DNA of 39,868 nucleotides from Bog-756 sp035531955. Lineage in GTDB: Bacteria; Actinomycetota; Acidimicrobiia; Acidimicrobiales; RAAP-2. The translations under genes were made by a program, and so were the position numbers. Below the pieces are notes generated by a model that did not search any database, was not told the origin of the DNA, and saw only the letters and a list, made by a program, of their open reading frames with translations. Shown piece after piece: positions 1 through 8,193 of the stretch; within the stretch, counting starts at the first letter, position 1, and every line of letters starts with the position of its first letter. The stretch covers positions 1-39,868 of the forward strand of contig DATKRZ010000081.1 in assembly GCA_035531955.1 (NCBI GenBank). The letters run 5' to 3'.

Positions 1-1
1 C

Positions 2-77
2 TGGCAGTCCCAACGGGGTTCGAACCCGTGTCTCCACCTTGAGAGGGTGGTGTCCTAGGCCTCTAGACGATGGGACC
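2..77 (-). tRNA. tRNA-Glu (anticodon CTC)
   Basis: Cloverleaf on the minus strand. The acceptor GGTCCCA pairs with TGGGACT, with a G1-U72 wobble. The anticodon arm CCACC-CTCTCAA-GGTGG gives anticodon CTC, which reads GAG (Glu). The T arm ACGGG-TTCGAAC-CCCGT is perfect. The 3' CCA is encoded, unlike the neighbouring tRNA-Gln. It is the last gene of a minus-strand run containing gltX, the enzyme that charges this tRNA. Confidence 0.95.
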
Positions 78-83
78 CTGGTC

Positions 84-107
84 GGGTCATTCCTTTCAGA
101 ATGACCC
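84..107 (-). other. perfect hairpin in the tRNA-Gln/tRNA-Glu spacer
   Basis: GGGTCATTC and GAATGACCC form a perfect 9-bp stem with a 6-nt loop. It ends only 6 nt before the 5' end of tRNA-Glu on the minus strand. No T-tract follows, so it is more likely a processing signal in a tRNA-Gln/tRNA-Glu precursor than an intrinsic terminator. That role is inferred. Confidence 0.5.
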
Positions 108-170
108 ACTGTCGTGCTCTCTCGCAAAGCTCAAACGTGCAACGGCGCCCGGAGCGGACCAGCACCTGCG

Positions 171-243
171 CTCGGGGGGGAGGGCTCGAACCTCCAACCT
201 CATGAACCAGAATCATGCGCGCTGCCAGTTGCGCCACCCCCGA
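171..243 (-). tRNA. tRNA-Gln (anticodon CTG)
   Basis: Minus-strand cloverleaf of 73 nt. The acceptor TCGGGGG pairs with CCCCCGA and the discriminator is G. The D arm is GCGC...GCGC. The anticodon arm CATGA-TTCTGGT-TCATG gives CTG, which reads CAG (Gln). The T arm is GGAGG-TTCGAGC-CCTCC. CCA is not encoded, because CGC follows the discriminator. A TAAATT element at 258-263 is a possible -10, without a good -35. Confidence 0.95.
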
Positions 244-564
244 ATGGGCGAAGCGTCAATTTAGCCCACCTCGGCCGGCGGATGGACGGCCGGCCGGCCG
301 CGCCCGCCGGACTCCCTTACGACACTGCCTCTACGACCTTCGGTCCGGAGTGGCTCCGAAGGTGGCCTCGTCCTTCCGACAGGCCTGCGGCCATTGGTGC
401 CCGGCGCGTCCAGGGGCCGCACTGCCGCGGGACTTCCGGTGGGCCTCGGAGAGCGCTGGCCGAGCGCGCCCCTGGGTGGAGGTGGATCTTCGCCACAGCC
501 ACCTGACGGACCCGGTGGTGGAACTCCGCCACACTGCCGGTTCCCGGGTGATCCCACCAGTGGG
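244..564. other. no recognisable gene (about 320 bp)
   Basis: Stretch between tRNA-Gln and the end of the YdcF-like gene. The open frames here have the arginine/proline-rich composition of GC-rich non-coding frames and no recognisable domain. I see no RNA gene or convincing terminator. It may hold the tRNA promoter. Confidence 0.5.
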
Positions 565-1212
565 TCATCCGAGGGAGGAGTGGATCTGGCCCAGACGGTC
601 GAACCCGATGATCCGGCCCAGGGCCACCCCTACTGTCTCCTTGGCGTAGTAGGGGACGGTGGCCCAGCCACGGATCGGCGACGTCTGGGTCGGCGTCGGA
701 TAGGGGATGAGCGCGAGAGATGAGGCGATGGCCAGACTGCGGGCTTCGTGGAACCCGTCGCTGACGATCAGCACGGTGGGATCCCCTCGCGACCGCAGGG
801 CGGGCGCGGCCTGCGACAGGTTCTGCCACGAATTGCTTCCGCCCGACTCGGTGATGTCCCGGCCGGGAATGCCGGCCATCAGCAGATAGCGATCCGAGGC
901 TTCCGCTTCGGTGTACCGGTCACCGGGCTCCTTCGAGCCGGTCACCATGATGGTGCCGGCGTAATGCTGGCGCCAGAGGATCGCAGCCTGGTCGAGCCGG
1001 GAGGCCAGGTCGGGCGACGGCACCCCGTTGTACTGGGCCGCCCCCATCACGACGATGGCACCCGCCGGGCGCGGATCGTACCGGCGACCGGTGATCCAGA
1101 CCTGCACCGCGGTGACCGCCAGGTAGACCAGGACGGCCACCACCGCGACAGCGACCATCCGGAGGATGAACCGTAGGAGCCGAAGCCCGGTCAGTGTGGC
1201 GAGCAGGCCCAC
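565..1212 (-). CDS. YdcF/SanA-like DUF218 membrane protein
   Basis: 215 aa. One N-terminal membrane helix (about residues 12-36) is followed by a DUF218 (YdcF/SanA/ElyC-type) Rossmann-like domain with the family signatures IVVMGAAQYNG, an early ASRLDQA helix, MVTGSK and VLIVSDGFHEARS. Family members are implicated in envelope or peptidoglycan precursor homeostasis, but the substrate of this one cannot be read from the sequence. The start is GTG; a GAGGGGG stretch lies rather far upstream (about 17 nt), so the start is moderately certain. It follows gltX by 40 bp on the same strand and may be co-transcribed with it. Confidence 0.85.
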   Translation of the reverse strand: MGLLATLTGLRLLRFILRMVAVAVVAVLVYLAVTAVQVWITGRRYDPRPAGAIVVMGAAQYNGVPSPDLASRLDQAAILWRQHYAGTIMVTGSKEPGDRYTEAEASDRYLLMAGIPGRDITESGGSNSWQNLSQAAPALRSRGDPTVLIVSDGFHEARSLAIASSLALIPYPTPTQTSPIRGWATVPYYAKETVGVALGRIIGFDRLGQIHSSLG

Positions 1213-1252
1213 GGAGCTCAGGCCCCCTCGGTCGGCGCCAGGAGACGGGTGG

Positions 1253-2737
1253 TCAAATGCCCGGCCCGGGCCCCGAGCGCGCCAACGCGGCCTGGAGGCG
1301 GGATATGGACCGGTCCGGGCCCATCACCTCCAGCACTTCGAAGAGCGGCGGACCGACCTTGCGGCCGGTGATGGCCACCCGGATCGGCGCCTGCGCCTTG
1401 TTCAGCTTGCGCCCCACCACATCGCCGATCGCCCGGGTGGCGGCGTGCAGCGAGTCGTGGTTCCAGTCATCGGAGAGATCCCGGTACGACTCGATCGCCC
1501 GAGCCAGGATCTCAGCGGCCAGGTCGTCGCCGGCCACGGCCTTGGCCCACGCCTCGTCGTCGACGACCGGCGATTCAAGGAACATGAAGTCGACCATGGA
1601 GGGGACCTCGCTCAGGATGGACACCCGCTCCTGCACGAGGGGGGCCAGCCTGGAGAACACGGCCTCGTCGTAGTTGGCCGCCGGCCAGGTCGCTCTCTCA
1701 CCCGTCAACCACGGTCGGCACGACTCGAGGAAGGCGTCGGGTGACAGGGCCCGGATGTATTCGCCGTTGATGTGGGTGAGCTTGGCCAGGTCGAAGAAGG
1801 CGGGAGAGTGGTTGACGTCCTCCAGCCGGAACCACTCGATCATCCGGTCGACCTCGAAGATCTCCTCACCGCCCGGCGGGCTCCAGCCCAGCAGCCCGAG
1901 GTAGTTGAGAAACGCCTCGGGCAGGTAGCCCTGTTCGCGGTAGAACTCGACCGCCACTGGGTCCCTGCGCTTGGACAGCTTCTTACGCTGCTCATTGACC
2001 AGCAGGGGCAGGTGGGCGAAGACCGGCAGCGGCGGGGTGGCCCCGCTCCCCTTTCCGGTAGGGCCCTCGGAGGCCCAGCCGATGGAGGCCAGGGCCTCCC
2101 AGACCAGGATCCCCCTGGGGGTGGTGGGCAACAGGTCCTCTCCCCGGATCACGTGGGTGATGGCCATGTCGATGTCGTCGACCACATTGGCCAGCACGAA
2201 CAGGGGCAGACCGTCGGCTTTGACCGCCACGAAGTCGTCCATGGCCGAGCAGGGGAACTCGACGGTGCCCCGGATCACGTCGTGGACGGTGGTGACTCCG
2301 TCGTCCGGGGTGCGGAACCGCAGCGCCCTGCCGTCGCCACGGGGCAGGCCCCGGTGGCGGCAGAAGCCGTCGTAGCCGGGGGTCTTGACGCCGGCGGCGA
2401 GGTTGCGGGTGTCGATGTCCTCACGCCTGCAGTCGCAGGCGTAGAGGTACGACCCCTCCCAGAGGGCCTCGACGGCCTGGTGGTAGCGACCGGTCCGAAG
2501 CGACTGCCGGTACGGACCCTCGTCGGGATCCATCCGGAGCCAGTGCATGGAGGAGATGATCCCGTCGACCCACTCCTCCCGACCGCGCTCGGCGTCGGTG
2601 TCCTCGATGCGGAGCACGAACGTGCCGCCGGACTGGCGGGCCACCAACCAGTTGAACAGCGCCGCCCGGGCGCTTCCGACGTGCAGGTACCCGGTCGGCG
2701 ACGGGGCGAAGCGGACCCTCGGGGCTTCCCCGGGCAC
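1253..2737 (-). CDS. gltX: glutamyl-tRNA synthetase
   Basis: 494-aa class I aminoacyl-tRNA synthetase that charges tRNA-Glu. The HIGH-type motif is at residues 12-21 (PSPTGYLHVG) and the KMSKS-type motif is KLSKRRD. An E. coli-like zinc site is visible as C101-x-C103...C126-x-H128. The C-terminal anticodon-binding part ends in IRVAITGRKVGPPLFEVLEVMG. I place the start at GTG 2737, giving the typical N terminus and family length. The frame stays open upstream to 2932, but that extension overlaps the ferredoxin gene and has shadow composition. Only 7 bp separate the ferredoxin stop from this start, so the two are probably one operon. tRNA-Glu and tRNA-Gln lie downstream on the same strand. In bacteria without GlnRS this enzyme also glutamylates tRNA-Gln for GatCAB; whether that holds here is inference. 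Confidence 0.95.
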   Translation of the reverse strand: MPGEAPRVRFAPSPTGYLHVGSARAALFNWLVARQSGGTFVLRIEDTDAERGREEWVDGIISSMHWLRMDPDEGPYRQSLRTGRYHQAVEALWEGSYLYACDCRREDIDTRNLAAGVKTPGYDGFCRHRGLPRGDGRALRFRTPDDGVTTVHDVIRGTVEFPCSAMDDFVAVKADGLPLFVLANVVDDIDMAITHVIRGEDLLPTTPRGILVWEALASIGWASEGPTGKGSGATPPLPVFAHLPLLVNEQRKKLSKRRDPVAVEFYREQGYLPEAFLNYLGLLGWSPPGGEEIFEVDRMIEWFRLEDVNHSPAFFDLAKLTHINGEYIRALSPDAFLESCRPWLTGERATWPAANYDEAVFSRLAPLVQERVSILSEVPSMVDFMFLESPVVDDEAWAKAVAGDDLAAEILARAIESYRDLSDDWNHDSLHAATRAIGDVVGRKLNKAQAPIRVAITGRKVGPPLFEVLEVMGPDRSISRLQAALARSGPGPGI

Positions 2738-2744
2738 TCCCTGG

Positions 2745-2942
2745 TTACTCGTCTTCGACGATACTGATCGCACCGGTCGGACAGCCGTTGGCCGCCTGGC
2801 GGACCTTCTCGCGAAGCTCCTCGCTGGGGTGCTCGTCGAGCACGTAGAGGAATCCGTCATCACGGACCTCGAACACCTCGGGGGCGATCCCCATGCAAAC
2901 CGCGTTGCTGGCGCACTCGTCGTAGTCGACAACGATCTTCAC
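2745..2942 (-). CDS. small 3Fe-4S-type ferredoxin
   Basis: 65 aa, GTG start at 2942 preceded by GGAGG 7 nt upstream. A likely -10 (TACACT on the minus strand, 2976-2981) gives a short leader. Cysteines are C10-x5-C16 and C54-P. The usual second cysteine of a CxxCxxC motif is absent (C-A-S-N-A-V-C), which is the pattern of actinobacterial [3Fe-4S] ferredoxins. The acidic surface and the ending CPTGAISIVEDE are typical. Such ferredoxins often serve cytochromes P450, but no P450 gene is in this window, so the partner is unknown. The gene lies immediately upstream of gltX. An in-frame extension to 3080 has shadow composition and is not supported. Confidence 0.9.
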   Translation of the reverse strand: MKIVVDYDECASNAVCMGIAPEVFEVRDDGFLYVLDEHPSEELREKVRQAANGCPTGAISIVEDE

Positions 2943-3097
2943 GTGATGCCTCCGGATGCTCGGCGAACCAGCCCGAGTGTACCGGCCCTCCGAGTCGCTG
3001 CCGGGGCATCGGCGGGGGTGCATGGACCCACGCCGCTCCGCCGGAGGGGAGGGGCAGGTGCCGACGGCCGGAGCCGTCATGGAGTAGAAACCACCCC

Positions 3098-4351
3098 ATG
3101 GCCGCGCTCTCGCCTCCGGTTGCCCGCGCCGTCCGACGCGACCGTCTGCGGCCGGCCCGACCGGTGATCGCCCTGCTCGGGGCCGTCGCCGTCCTCGCCA
3201 CCGCCTGCTCGTCGGGGACCGCCACCCCCCCGTCGACCTCCGGCGGCCCGTCTCCCACCCCGACCGGCTCGGCCTCCGGAGTGCCCGGCGTCCACCACGT
3301 CTTCGTCATCGTGTTGGAGAACAAGGGCTATGACGCCACGTTCGCCGACCCGGCCGCCGACCCCTATCTGGCCACGACGCTGCCCGCCTCGGGGGCCCTG
3401 CTCACCCAGTACTACGCCATCGGCCACCTCTCCAACGACAACTACATCGGCCTGATCTCCGGCCAGGCCCCCAATCCCATGAACCAGGCCGACTGCCCGG
3501 TCTTCTCCGATTTCCCCGCCTCGGCCACGGTGGCCACCGACGGCCAGATCTCCGAATCGGGCTGCGTGTTCCCCGCACCGGTGAACACGGTGGCCAACCA
3601 GCTGACCCAGGCCCATCTCACCTGGAAGGCGTACATGGAGGACATGGGCAACGTGGCGACGCGCGAGTCCCCGGTCTGCGGCCACCCCGCCGTCGGGGCA
3701 CCCGACCTCACCCAGAAGGCGGTCCGCGGCGACGGCTACGTGACCCGCCACGACCCGTTCGTCTACTTCCACTCGATCATCGATGACAAGGCGCTGTGCG
3801 ACACCGCGGTCGTGCCGCTCGGGTCCACCGCGGGCGCCCTCCCCGCCGGCACCCCGTCCGGGGTCAGCGGGCTGGCCACCGATCTGAAGTCTGCCGCCAC
3901 CACCCCCAACTACAGCTTCATCACCCCGAACGTGTGCAACGACGGCCACGATGCGCCCTGCGGCAACCAGCCCGCCTCTCCCTCGGCCCTCGCCAACATC
4001 GACTCGTTCCTCCGGACCTGGGTGCCGCTGATCACCGGCTCCCCGGCGTTCAAGAAGGACGGGCTGCTCGAGGTGACCTTCGACGAGTCCGACTCGGGGG
4101 ACGCCTCCTCCTGCTGCAACCAGACGCCCGGGCCGACAGCCGCCAGCCCCGGGCTCAGCGGGCCGGGCGGAGGCCGCACCGGCGCCGTGCTGATCTCCCC
4201 GTTCATCAAGGGTGGGACGACGAGCGACGTGCCCTACAACCACTACTCGACCCTCGCCACCGTCGAGGACATCTTCGGGTTGGCCAGGCTGGGCCAGGCC
4301 AAGACCACGAGCGCCACGTTCGGCAAGGACGTGTTCACCAAGGTCGGCTAG
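3098..4351 (+). CDS. secreted phosphoesterase lipoprotein (phospholipase C/acid phosphatase family)
   Basis: 417 aa. A lipoprotein signal peptide ends in the lipobox LATAC (Cys37), followed by a Ser/Thr/Pro/Gly-rich linker (about 38-62) and a PF04185-type phosphoesterase domain. Family signatures include HVFVIVLENKGYD with the first metal-binding Glu/Asn, a SNDNYIGLISGQAP segment that resembles the nucleophile/substrate region, NVCNDGHD, VTFDESD, and VLISPFIKGG...YNHYSTLATVEDIFGL near the C terminus. It probably hydrolyses phosphate esters or phospholipids outside the membrane; the substrate is unknown. A TAGAAA element at 3085-3090 lies 7 nt before the ATG, so the mRNA may be leaderless. It converges with the DUF1275 gene. 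Confidence 0.85.
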   Translation: MAALSPPVARAVRRDRLRPARPVIALLGAVAVLATACSSGTATPPSTSGGPSPTPTGSASGVPGVHHVFVIVLENKGYDATFADPAADPYLATTLPASGALLTQYYAIGHLSNDNYIGLISGQAPNPMNQADCPVFSDFPASATVATDGQISESGCVFPAPVNTVANQLTQAHLTWKAYMEDMGNVATRESPVCGHPAVGAPDLTQKAVRGDGYVTRHDPFVYFHSIIDDKALCDTAVVPLGSTAGALPAGTPSGVSGLATDLKSAATTPNYSFITPNVCNDGHDAPCGNQPASPSALANIDSFLRTWVPLITGSPAFKKDGLLEVTFDESDSGDASSCCNQTPGPTAASPGLSGPGGGRTGAVLISPFIKGGTTSDVPYNHYSTLATVEDIFGLARLGQAKTTSATFGKDVFTKVG

Positions 4352-4526
4352 TGCCATGAGCCGGAGATTCGCCGGGGAGAGTCATCGGATCTCGTCTGCG
4401 CCCTTCCCCCCACAGCAGGGACGAAGGTCGTCACTCCACTGCTCGATCCAACGGACAGTGAAGCTCGAGTTCTTTCGGTCGGATGGTGGTGTCTTCACGA
4501 CCCTGCGCCGAAGGTCAACTGCCCCT

Positions 4527-5261
4527 TCAGGACACCCGATCCCAGGCCGGGTGCGACCTCGAGAGTCTGTCGGCAGCCACCGTGACGGGAAGAAGGAGCA
4601 GCAGGGCCACCAGCAGACCCAGTGGCCTGCCCACGTGGAGCACCAGGCAAGCCCCGACCAGTGCACCGACGAACATGGCCGCGACCGCCAGACCGCGTCG
4701 CCCGACCCGCGAGTTGGCGCCACCGGCCAGACGGCTGTCAAAGGCCGCACCGGCGATGGTCCGGGTGAGCACGGTGGTGATGAGGTCCGGCACGGCGAGT
4801 CTGCGCGCGGTGGCGGTCTGCAGGCCGCCGGTGACGGCGAGCAGCAGGATGAGGATGTAGCACGCCAAACCGGAGCCCGGATTGTCGACGCCCAGACCGA
4901 TGGCCAACGAGGCGGATACCAGCACGACCTCGCAGGCCGTCGTGGCGGCCAGCATCCGTCCCCGCCCACCACCCACCCGAGCGACCAGCCGCCCGCTGCC
5001 GAGGGCACCCAGGACAAACGAGCCCACGGCCAACAGGTGGGGGGCGATGGAGAACCCCTTGGCTCCCACCAGCGCAAAGGCCAGAAATACCACGTTGCCG
5101 GTCATATTGGCCACGAAGACGTGGCCGAGGACCAAGTAGCTGAACGCATCCATCAGCCCGGTGACGACGGTCAGGATCAGCAAGAGCGGCGAGAGTGGGC
5201 CGTGCTCGTCCCCGGCCGGCGGAGCCAACGTGCGCCAGGCGTCGGTCATCGTGGACATCAT
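4527..5261 (-). CDS. DUF1275 (YoaK-like) membrane protein
   Basis: 244 aa with about six hydrophobic helices and the DUF1275 signature GLMDAFSYLVLGHVFVANMTGNVVFLAFAL, where the conserved MTGN tetrapeptide is characteristic. A second hallmark is ATARRLAVPDLITTVLTRTIAG. Family function is not established; members are polytopic inner-membrane proteins. Two consecutive ATG codons (5261 and 5258) are possible starts. The frame remains open far upstream, but that part lies inside the ABC-F gene on the same strand and is a shadow. The 175-bp gap to the convergent phosphoesterase shows no clear hairpin. Confidence 0.85.
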   Translation of the reverse strand: MMSTMTDAWRTLAPPAGDEHGPLSPLLLILTVVTGLMDAFSYLVLGHVFVANMTGNVVFLAFALVGAKGFSIAPHLLAVGSFVLGALGSGRLVARVGGGRGRMLAATTACEVVLVSASLAIGLGVDNPGSGLACYILILLLAVTGGLQTATARRLAVPDLITTVLTRTIAGAAFDSRLAGGANSRVGRRGLAVAAMFVGALVGACLVLHVGRPLGLLVALLLLLPVTVAADRLSRSHPAWDRVS

Positions 5262-5299
5262 CGGCGTGCCTCCAGTCGGATGTGGCCTGCCTGATCGTG

Positions 5300-6949
5300 T
5301 CAGATCAGCTCGAGCGAGCGGTTGACCTCGACGGAATCGAGCAGTTGGCGGTCGTGGGAGACCAGCAGGAGCGTTCCGCCGAACCCGGCCAGGGCCGCCT
5401 CCAGCTGCTCGATGGCCGGAAGGTCGAGGTGGTTGGTCGGCTCGTCCAGCACCAGGAAATTCACCCCGATCCCCTGGAACACGGCGAGCTCGGCCCGGGT
5501 GCGCTCCCCCGGCGACAGCGATCCGGCCGGCCGGGTCACGTGCTCGGCCTCCAACCCGAACTTGGCCAGGAGCGACCTCGACTCCGCCTGGTCCAGCCCG
5601 CAACGCTCCATCGTGGTGCGGACCAGGTCGTGCTCGCCCCCGAAGGCCCGGCGGTCCTGGCCCAGCTCCCCCACCACCACGCTGGGGCCGATCCAGCGGT
5701 CGCCGGCCGCCAGCGGGACCGTGCCGAGGACGGCGGCGACCAGGGACGACTTCCCCGAGCCGTTGGCCCCGGTGAGGGCCATCCGGTCCCCCCAATCGAT
5801 CCGCAGATCGACGGGCCCCATCCGGAAGTCCCCACGCTCGACCACCGCACCGCTGAGCCGGGCCACTACCGAGCCCGCCCTGGCGGCCTCCTCGATGGTG
5901 AACCGGAGGTCCCAGCCCTCCCAGGGCTTGTCCACCACCTCGAGGCTCTCGCGGGCCCGGTCGGTCTGGCGCGCCTTGGAGGCCAGCTTCTCGGTGCGGT
6001 TGATCCGAAAGTCCCGCTGGGCCTTGTCCTTGTCCCGGGGGACGCGTGACTCTCGCCGCACCCCGGTGGTGGCCCACTTCCGCTGTTGCTCGGCCCTGTC
6101 CTCGAGCTGCCGCCGTCGGCGGTCGAAGGTCTCGTAGGCCTCGGCGGCGTGACGACGGGCGCTGGCCCGCTCGGCCTGATACCCGCTCCACCCCCCACCG
6201 AACTCGTGCCCGGTCCGGCTGTGGGGGTCGAGCTCGAGGACTGAGGTCACCGTCCGCTCGAGGAAGGCCCGATCGTGGGAGACGATGACCACGCCCCCGA
6301 GGCGGGATCCCACCCAGGCCTCGAGCCTGCGGAGCCCTTCGAAGTCGAGGTCGTTGGTCGGCTCGTCGAGCAAGGTGATGTCGAACCGGGAGATCTCGAT
6401 GCCCGCCAGCGCCACCTTGGCCCGCTGACCACCCGACAACGTCGACGGGTGGCGGTCGGCCACCGCCGCACCGACTCCGAGGCTGTCGAGGGCGGCGTCG
6501 ATCCTGGCATCCAGGTCGCCCACCCCGAGACCGTTGAAGCGCTCCAGCGCCATCTCGTAGCGCAGCTCGGCGGCGCGGGTCCCACCGGCCAGGGCCCGGG
6601 CGGCGTCGGTCAGCTCGGCTTCCGCCGCCGGTCCCCCGACCCGGCGGGCCAGCACCTCCCCCACCGTCCCGCCACCATCGTCCGGGTGCTCCTGGTCCAG
6701 GTAGCCCACGGTGGCCGACGGCGGGTCGCGGACGACCCGGCCGCTGTCAGGTAGGAGGGTGCCGGACAGCACCTGGAGAAGGGAGGACTTCCCGACCCCG
6801 TTGGGGCCGACCACGCCGACACGGCTGCTCGGACCGACGGTTAGCGAGATGCCGTCGAGAACCGGGCGTCCCCCCCGGTCGAGGGTGAGCGAGCGGGCCA
6901 CCACCGTGGCCGGGACAACAGGGGACGGGGGGGGATGGGGTGCGGGCAA
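5300..6949 (-). CDS. ABC-F family ATPase (ribosome-associated or resistance type)
   Basis: 549 aa, with two ATPase domains and no membrane segments. Domain 1 has Walker A GPNGVGKS (48-55), signature LSGGQRAK, Walker B ITLLDEPTNDLD and H-loop SHD. A charged Arg/Lys-rich linker follows (about 265-345), the region that carries the P-site tRNA interaction motif in ABC-F proteins. Domain 2 has GANGSGKSS, a variant signature LSPGERTR, Walker B FLVLDEPTNHLD and SHD. ABC-F proteins act on ribosomes as translation factors or antibiotic-protection factors; which applies here cannot be decided. The start is TTG at 6949, supported by CGGAGG 8 nt upstream. The alternative GTG codons around 6901-6904 lack a ribosome-binding site. 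Confidence 0.9.
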   Translation of the reverse strand: MPAPHPPPSPVVPATVVARSLTLDRGGRPVLDGISLTVGPSSRVGVVGPNGVGKSSLLQVLSGTLLPDSGRVVRDPPSATVGYLDQEHPDDGGGTVGEVLARRVGGPAAEAELTDAARALAGGTRAAELRYEMALERFNGLGVGDLDARIDAALDSLGVGAAVADRHPSTLSGGQRAKVALAGIEISRFDITLLDEPTNDLDFEGLRRLEAWVGSRLGGVVIVSHDRAFLERTVTSVLELDPHSRTGHEFGGGWSGYQAERASARRHAAEAYETFDRRRRQLEDRAEQQRKWATTGVRRESRVPRDKDKAQRDFRINRTEKLASKARQTDRARESLEVVDKPWEGWDLRFTIEEAARAGSVVARLSGAVVERGDFRMGPVDLRIDWGDRMALTGANGSGKSSLVAAVLGTVPLAAGDRWIGPSVVVGELGQDRRAFGGEHDLVRTTMERCGLDQAESRSLLAKFGLEAEHVTRPAGSLSPGERTRAELAVFQGIGVNFLVLDEPTNHLDLPAIEQLEAALAGFGGTLLLVSHDRQLLDSVEVNRSLELI

Positions 6950-7035
6950 GCGGGGGACCTCCGGGACCAGGGGAACGGTCGGACACGGGAATCCGGCATC
7001 AGCGCACGCCCAGATGGTAGCGGAGGCTCAGCCGG

Positions 7036-8193
7036 TCAGGGCTTGTCGCTCCCGACCACCCACATGGCGAAGAACTGGGACCCGCCGCCGTAGGCCTGGC
7101 CCAACGCGACCTTGGCCCCGTCGACCTGGTGCTCTGCGGCCTGGCCCCGGACCTGCATGGCCACCTCGAGGAACCGGAGCATGCCCGAGGCCCCGATGGG
7201 GTTGGACGAGAGCACACCGCCCGAGGTGTTCCAGGGAATGTCGCCGTCGAAGGCGGTGGCGCCGGACTCGGTCAGCTTCCACCCGTCGCCCAGGTCGCAG
7301 AACCCGAGGTTCTCCAGCCACATCGGCTCGTACCAGCTGAAGGGCACGTAGACCTCGGCCACGTCGATCTGCCTTCGGGGATCGGTGATCCCCGCCTGGG
7401 CGTAGACATCGGCGGAGCAGTCCCGGCCCGCCCGGGGGTTGACCTGATCCCGCCCGGCGAACATGGTGGGCTCGGAGCGCATGGCCATGCCGTGCACCCA
7501 CGCCGGCGGATAGTGGCCGGACACCGCGTCCTCCGAGGAGAGCACGATTGCGGCGGCGCCGTCCGAGGACGGGCACGCCTCGAGGTAGCGCAACGGGTCC
7601 CACAGCATCATCGACTCCTCGACCATCTTCATGTCGATGTCGGGCAGATGGAGATGGGCGTACGGGTTGCGCATGGCGTTCAGGCGGTCCTTCACCGCCA
7701 CCATCCGCCCGATGTGCTCCGGCGCGCCCGATCGGCGCATGTAGGCGCGAATGTGGGGGGCGAAGTAGCCACCGGCGCCGGCCAGCAGCGGCGCCGCGAA
7801 CGGCTGCGGTACGGACAGCGCCCACATGGCATCGGAGTCGGACTGCTTCTCGTAGGCCACCGTCAGCACCCGCCTGTGGATCCCCGAGGAGATCAGGTGG
7901 GCGGCCACCAGCGTCGTCGACCCACCCACCGAGCCGGCGGTGTGGACCCGGAACATCGGCTTGCCCACCGCGCCGAGGGCCGGGGCCAGGAACAGCTCGG
8001 GCATCATGTTGCCCTCGAACATGTCCGGGGCCTTGCCGATGACCACCGCGTCGATGTCCGACCAGGTGAGATCGGCATCGGCGAGCGCCATCTTGGCCGC
8101 TTCGCGCACCAGTCCGGCGATGGACACGTCCTCGCGCTTGGCCTTGTGGTGGGTCTGTCCCACGCCGATCACCGCACACCGCTCGGCCATCAC
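7036..8193 (-). CDS. thiolase-like lipid-transfer protein (Ltp3-like), catalytic residues degenerate
   Basis: 385 aa, thiolase fold of the SCP-x/Ltp type. It looks like the downstream thiolase (ltp3, Rv3523) of the M. tuberculosis DUF35-ltp4-ltp3 cluster in length and gene order. The canonical thiolase residues are not conserved: the nucleophile-Cys segment reads HTAGSVGGST, the GHPxGATG histidine motif reads SNPIGASG, and the second-Cys motif reads AYGGGSQ. This argues against thiolytic cleavage and fits the retro-aldol or scaffolding roles known for steroid side-chain Ltp/DUF35 pairs. Start: GTG 8193 overlaps the upstream stop by 4 nt; ATG 8190 is an equally possible start with a 1-nt overlap. 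Last gene of a four-gene operon. Confidence 0.85.
   Translation of the reverse strand: MMAERCAVIGVGQTHHKAKREDVSIAGLVREAAKMALADADLTWSDIDAVVIGKAPDMFEGNMMPELFLAPALGAVGKPMFRVHTAGSVGGSTTLVAAHLISSGIHRRVLTVAYEKQSDSDAMWALSVPQPFAAPLLAGAGGYFAPHIRAYMRRSGAPEHIGRMVAVKDRLNAMRNPYAHLHLPDIDMKMVEESMMLWDPLRYLEACPSSDGAAAIVLSSEDAVSGHYPPAWVHGMAMRSEPTMFAGRDQVNPRAGRDCSADVYAQAGITDPRRQIDVAEVYVPFSWYEPMWLENLGFCDLGDGWKLTESGATAFDGDIPWNTSGGVLSSNPIGASGMLRFLEVAMQVRGQAAEHQVDGAKVALGQAYGGGSQFFAMWVVGSDKP

Noticed and set aside
244..564. Possible small gene between the tRNAs and the YdcF-like gene
   Set aside because: Frames have Arg/Pro/Ser-rich shadow composition and no start signal.
1772..2767. 331-codon plus-strand frame over gltX
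   Set aside because: Antisense to gltX, Gly/Val/Asp-rich with no domain; explained by GC-biased third codon positions of the real gene.
3077..4357. 426-codon minus-strand frame over the phosphoesterase
   Set aside because: Gly/Arg/Val-rich antisense shadow of the lipoprotein gene, no recognised domain or start signal.
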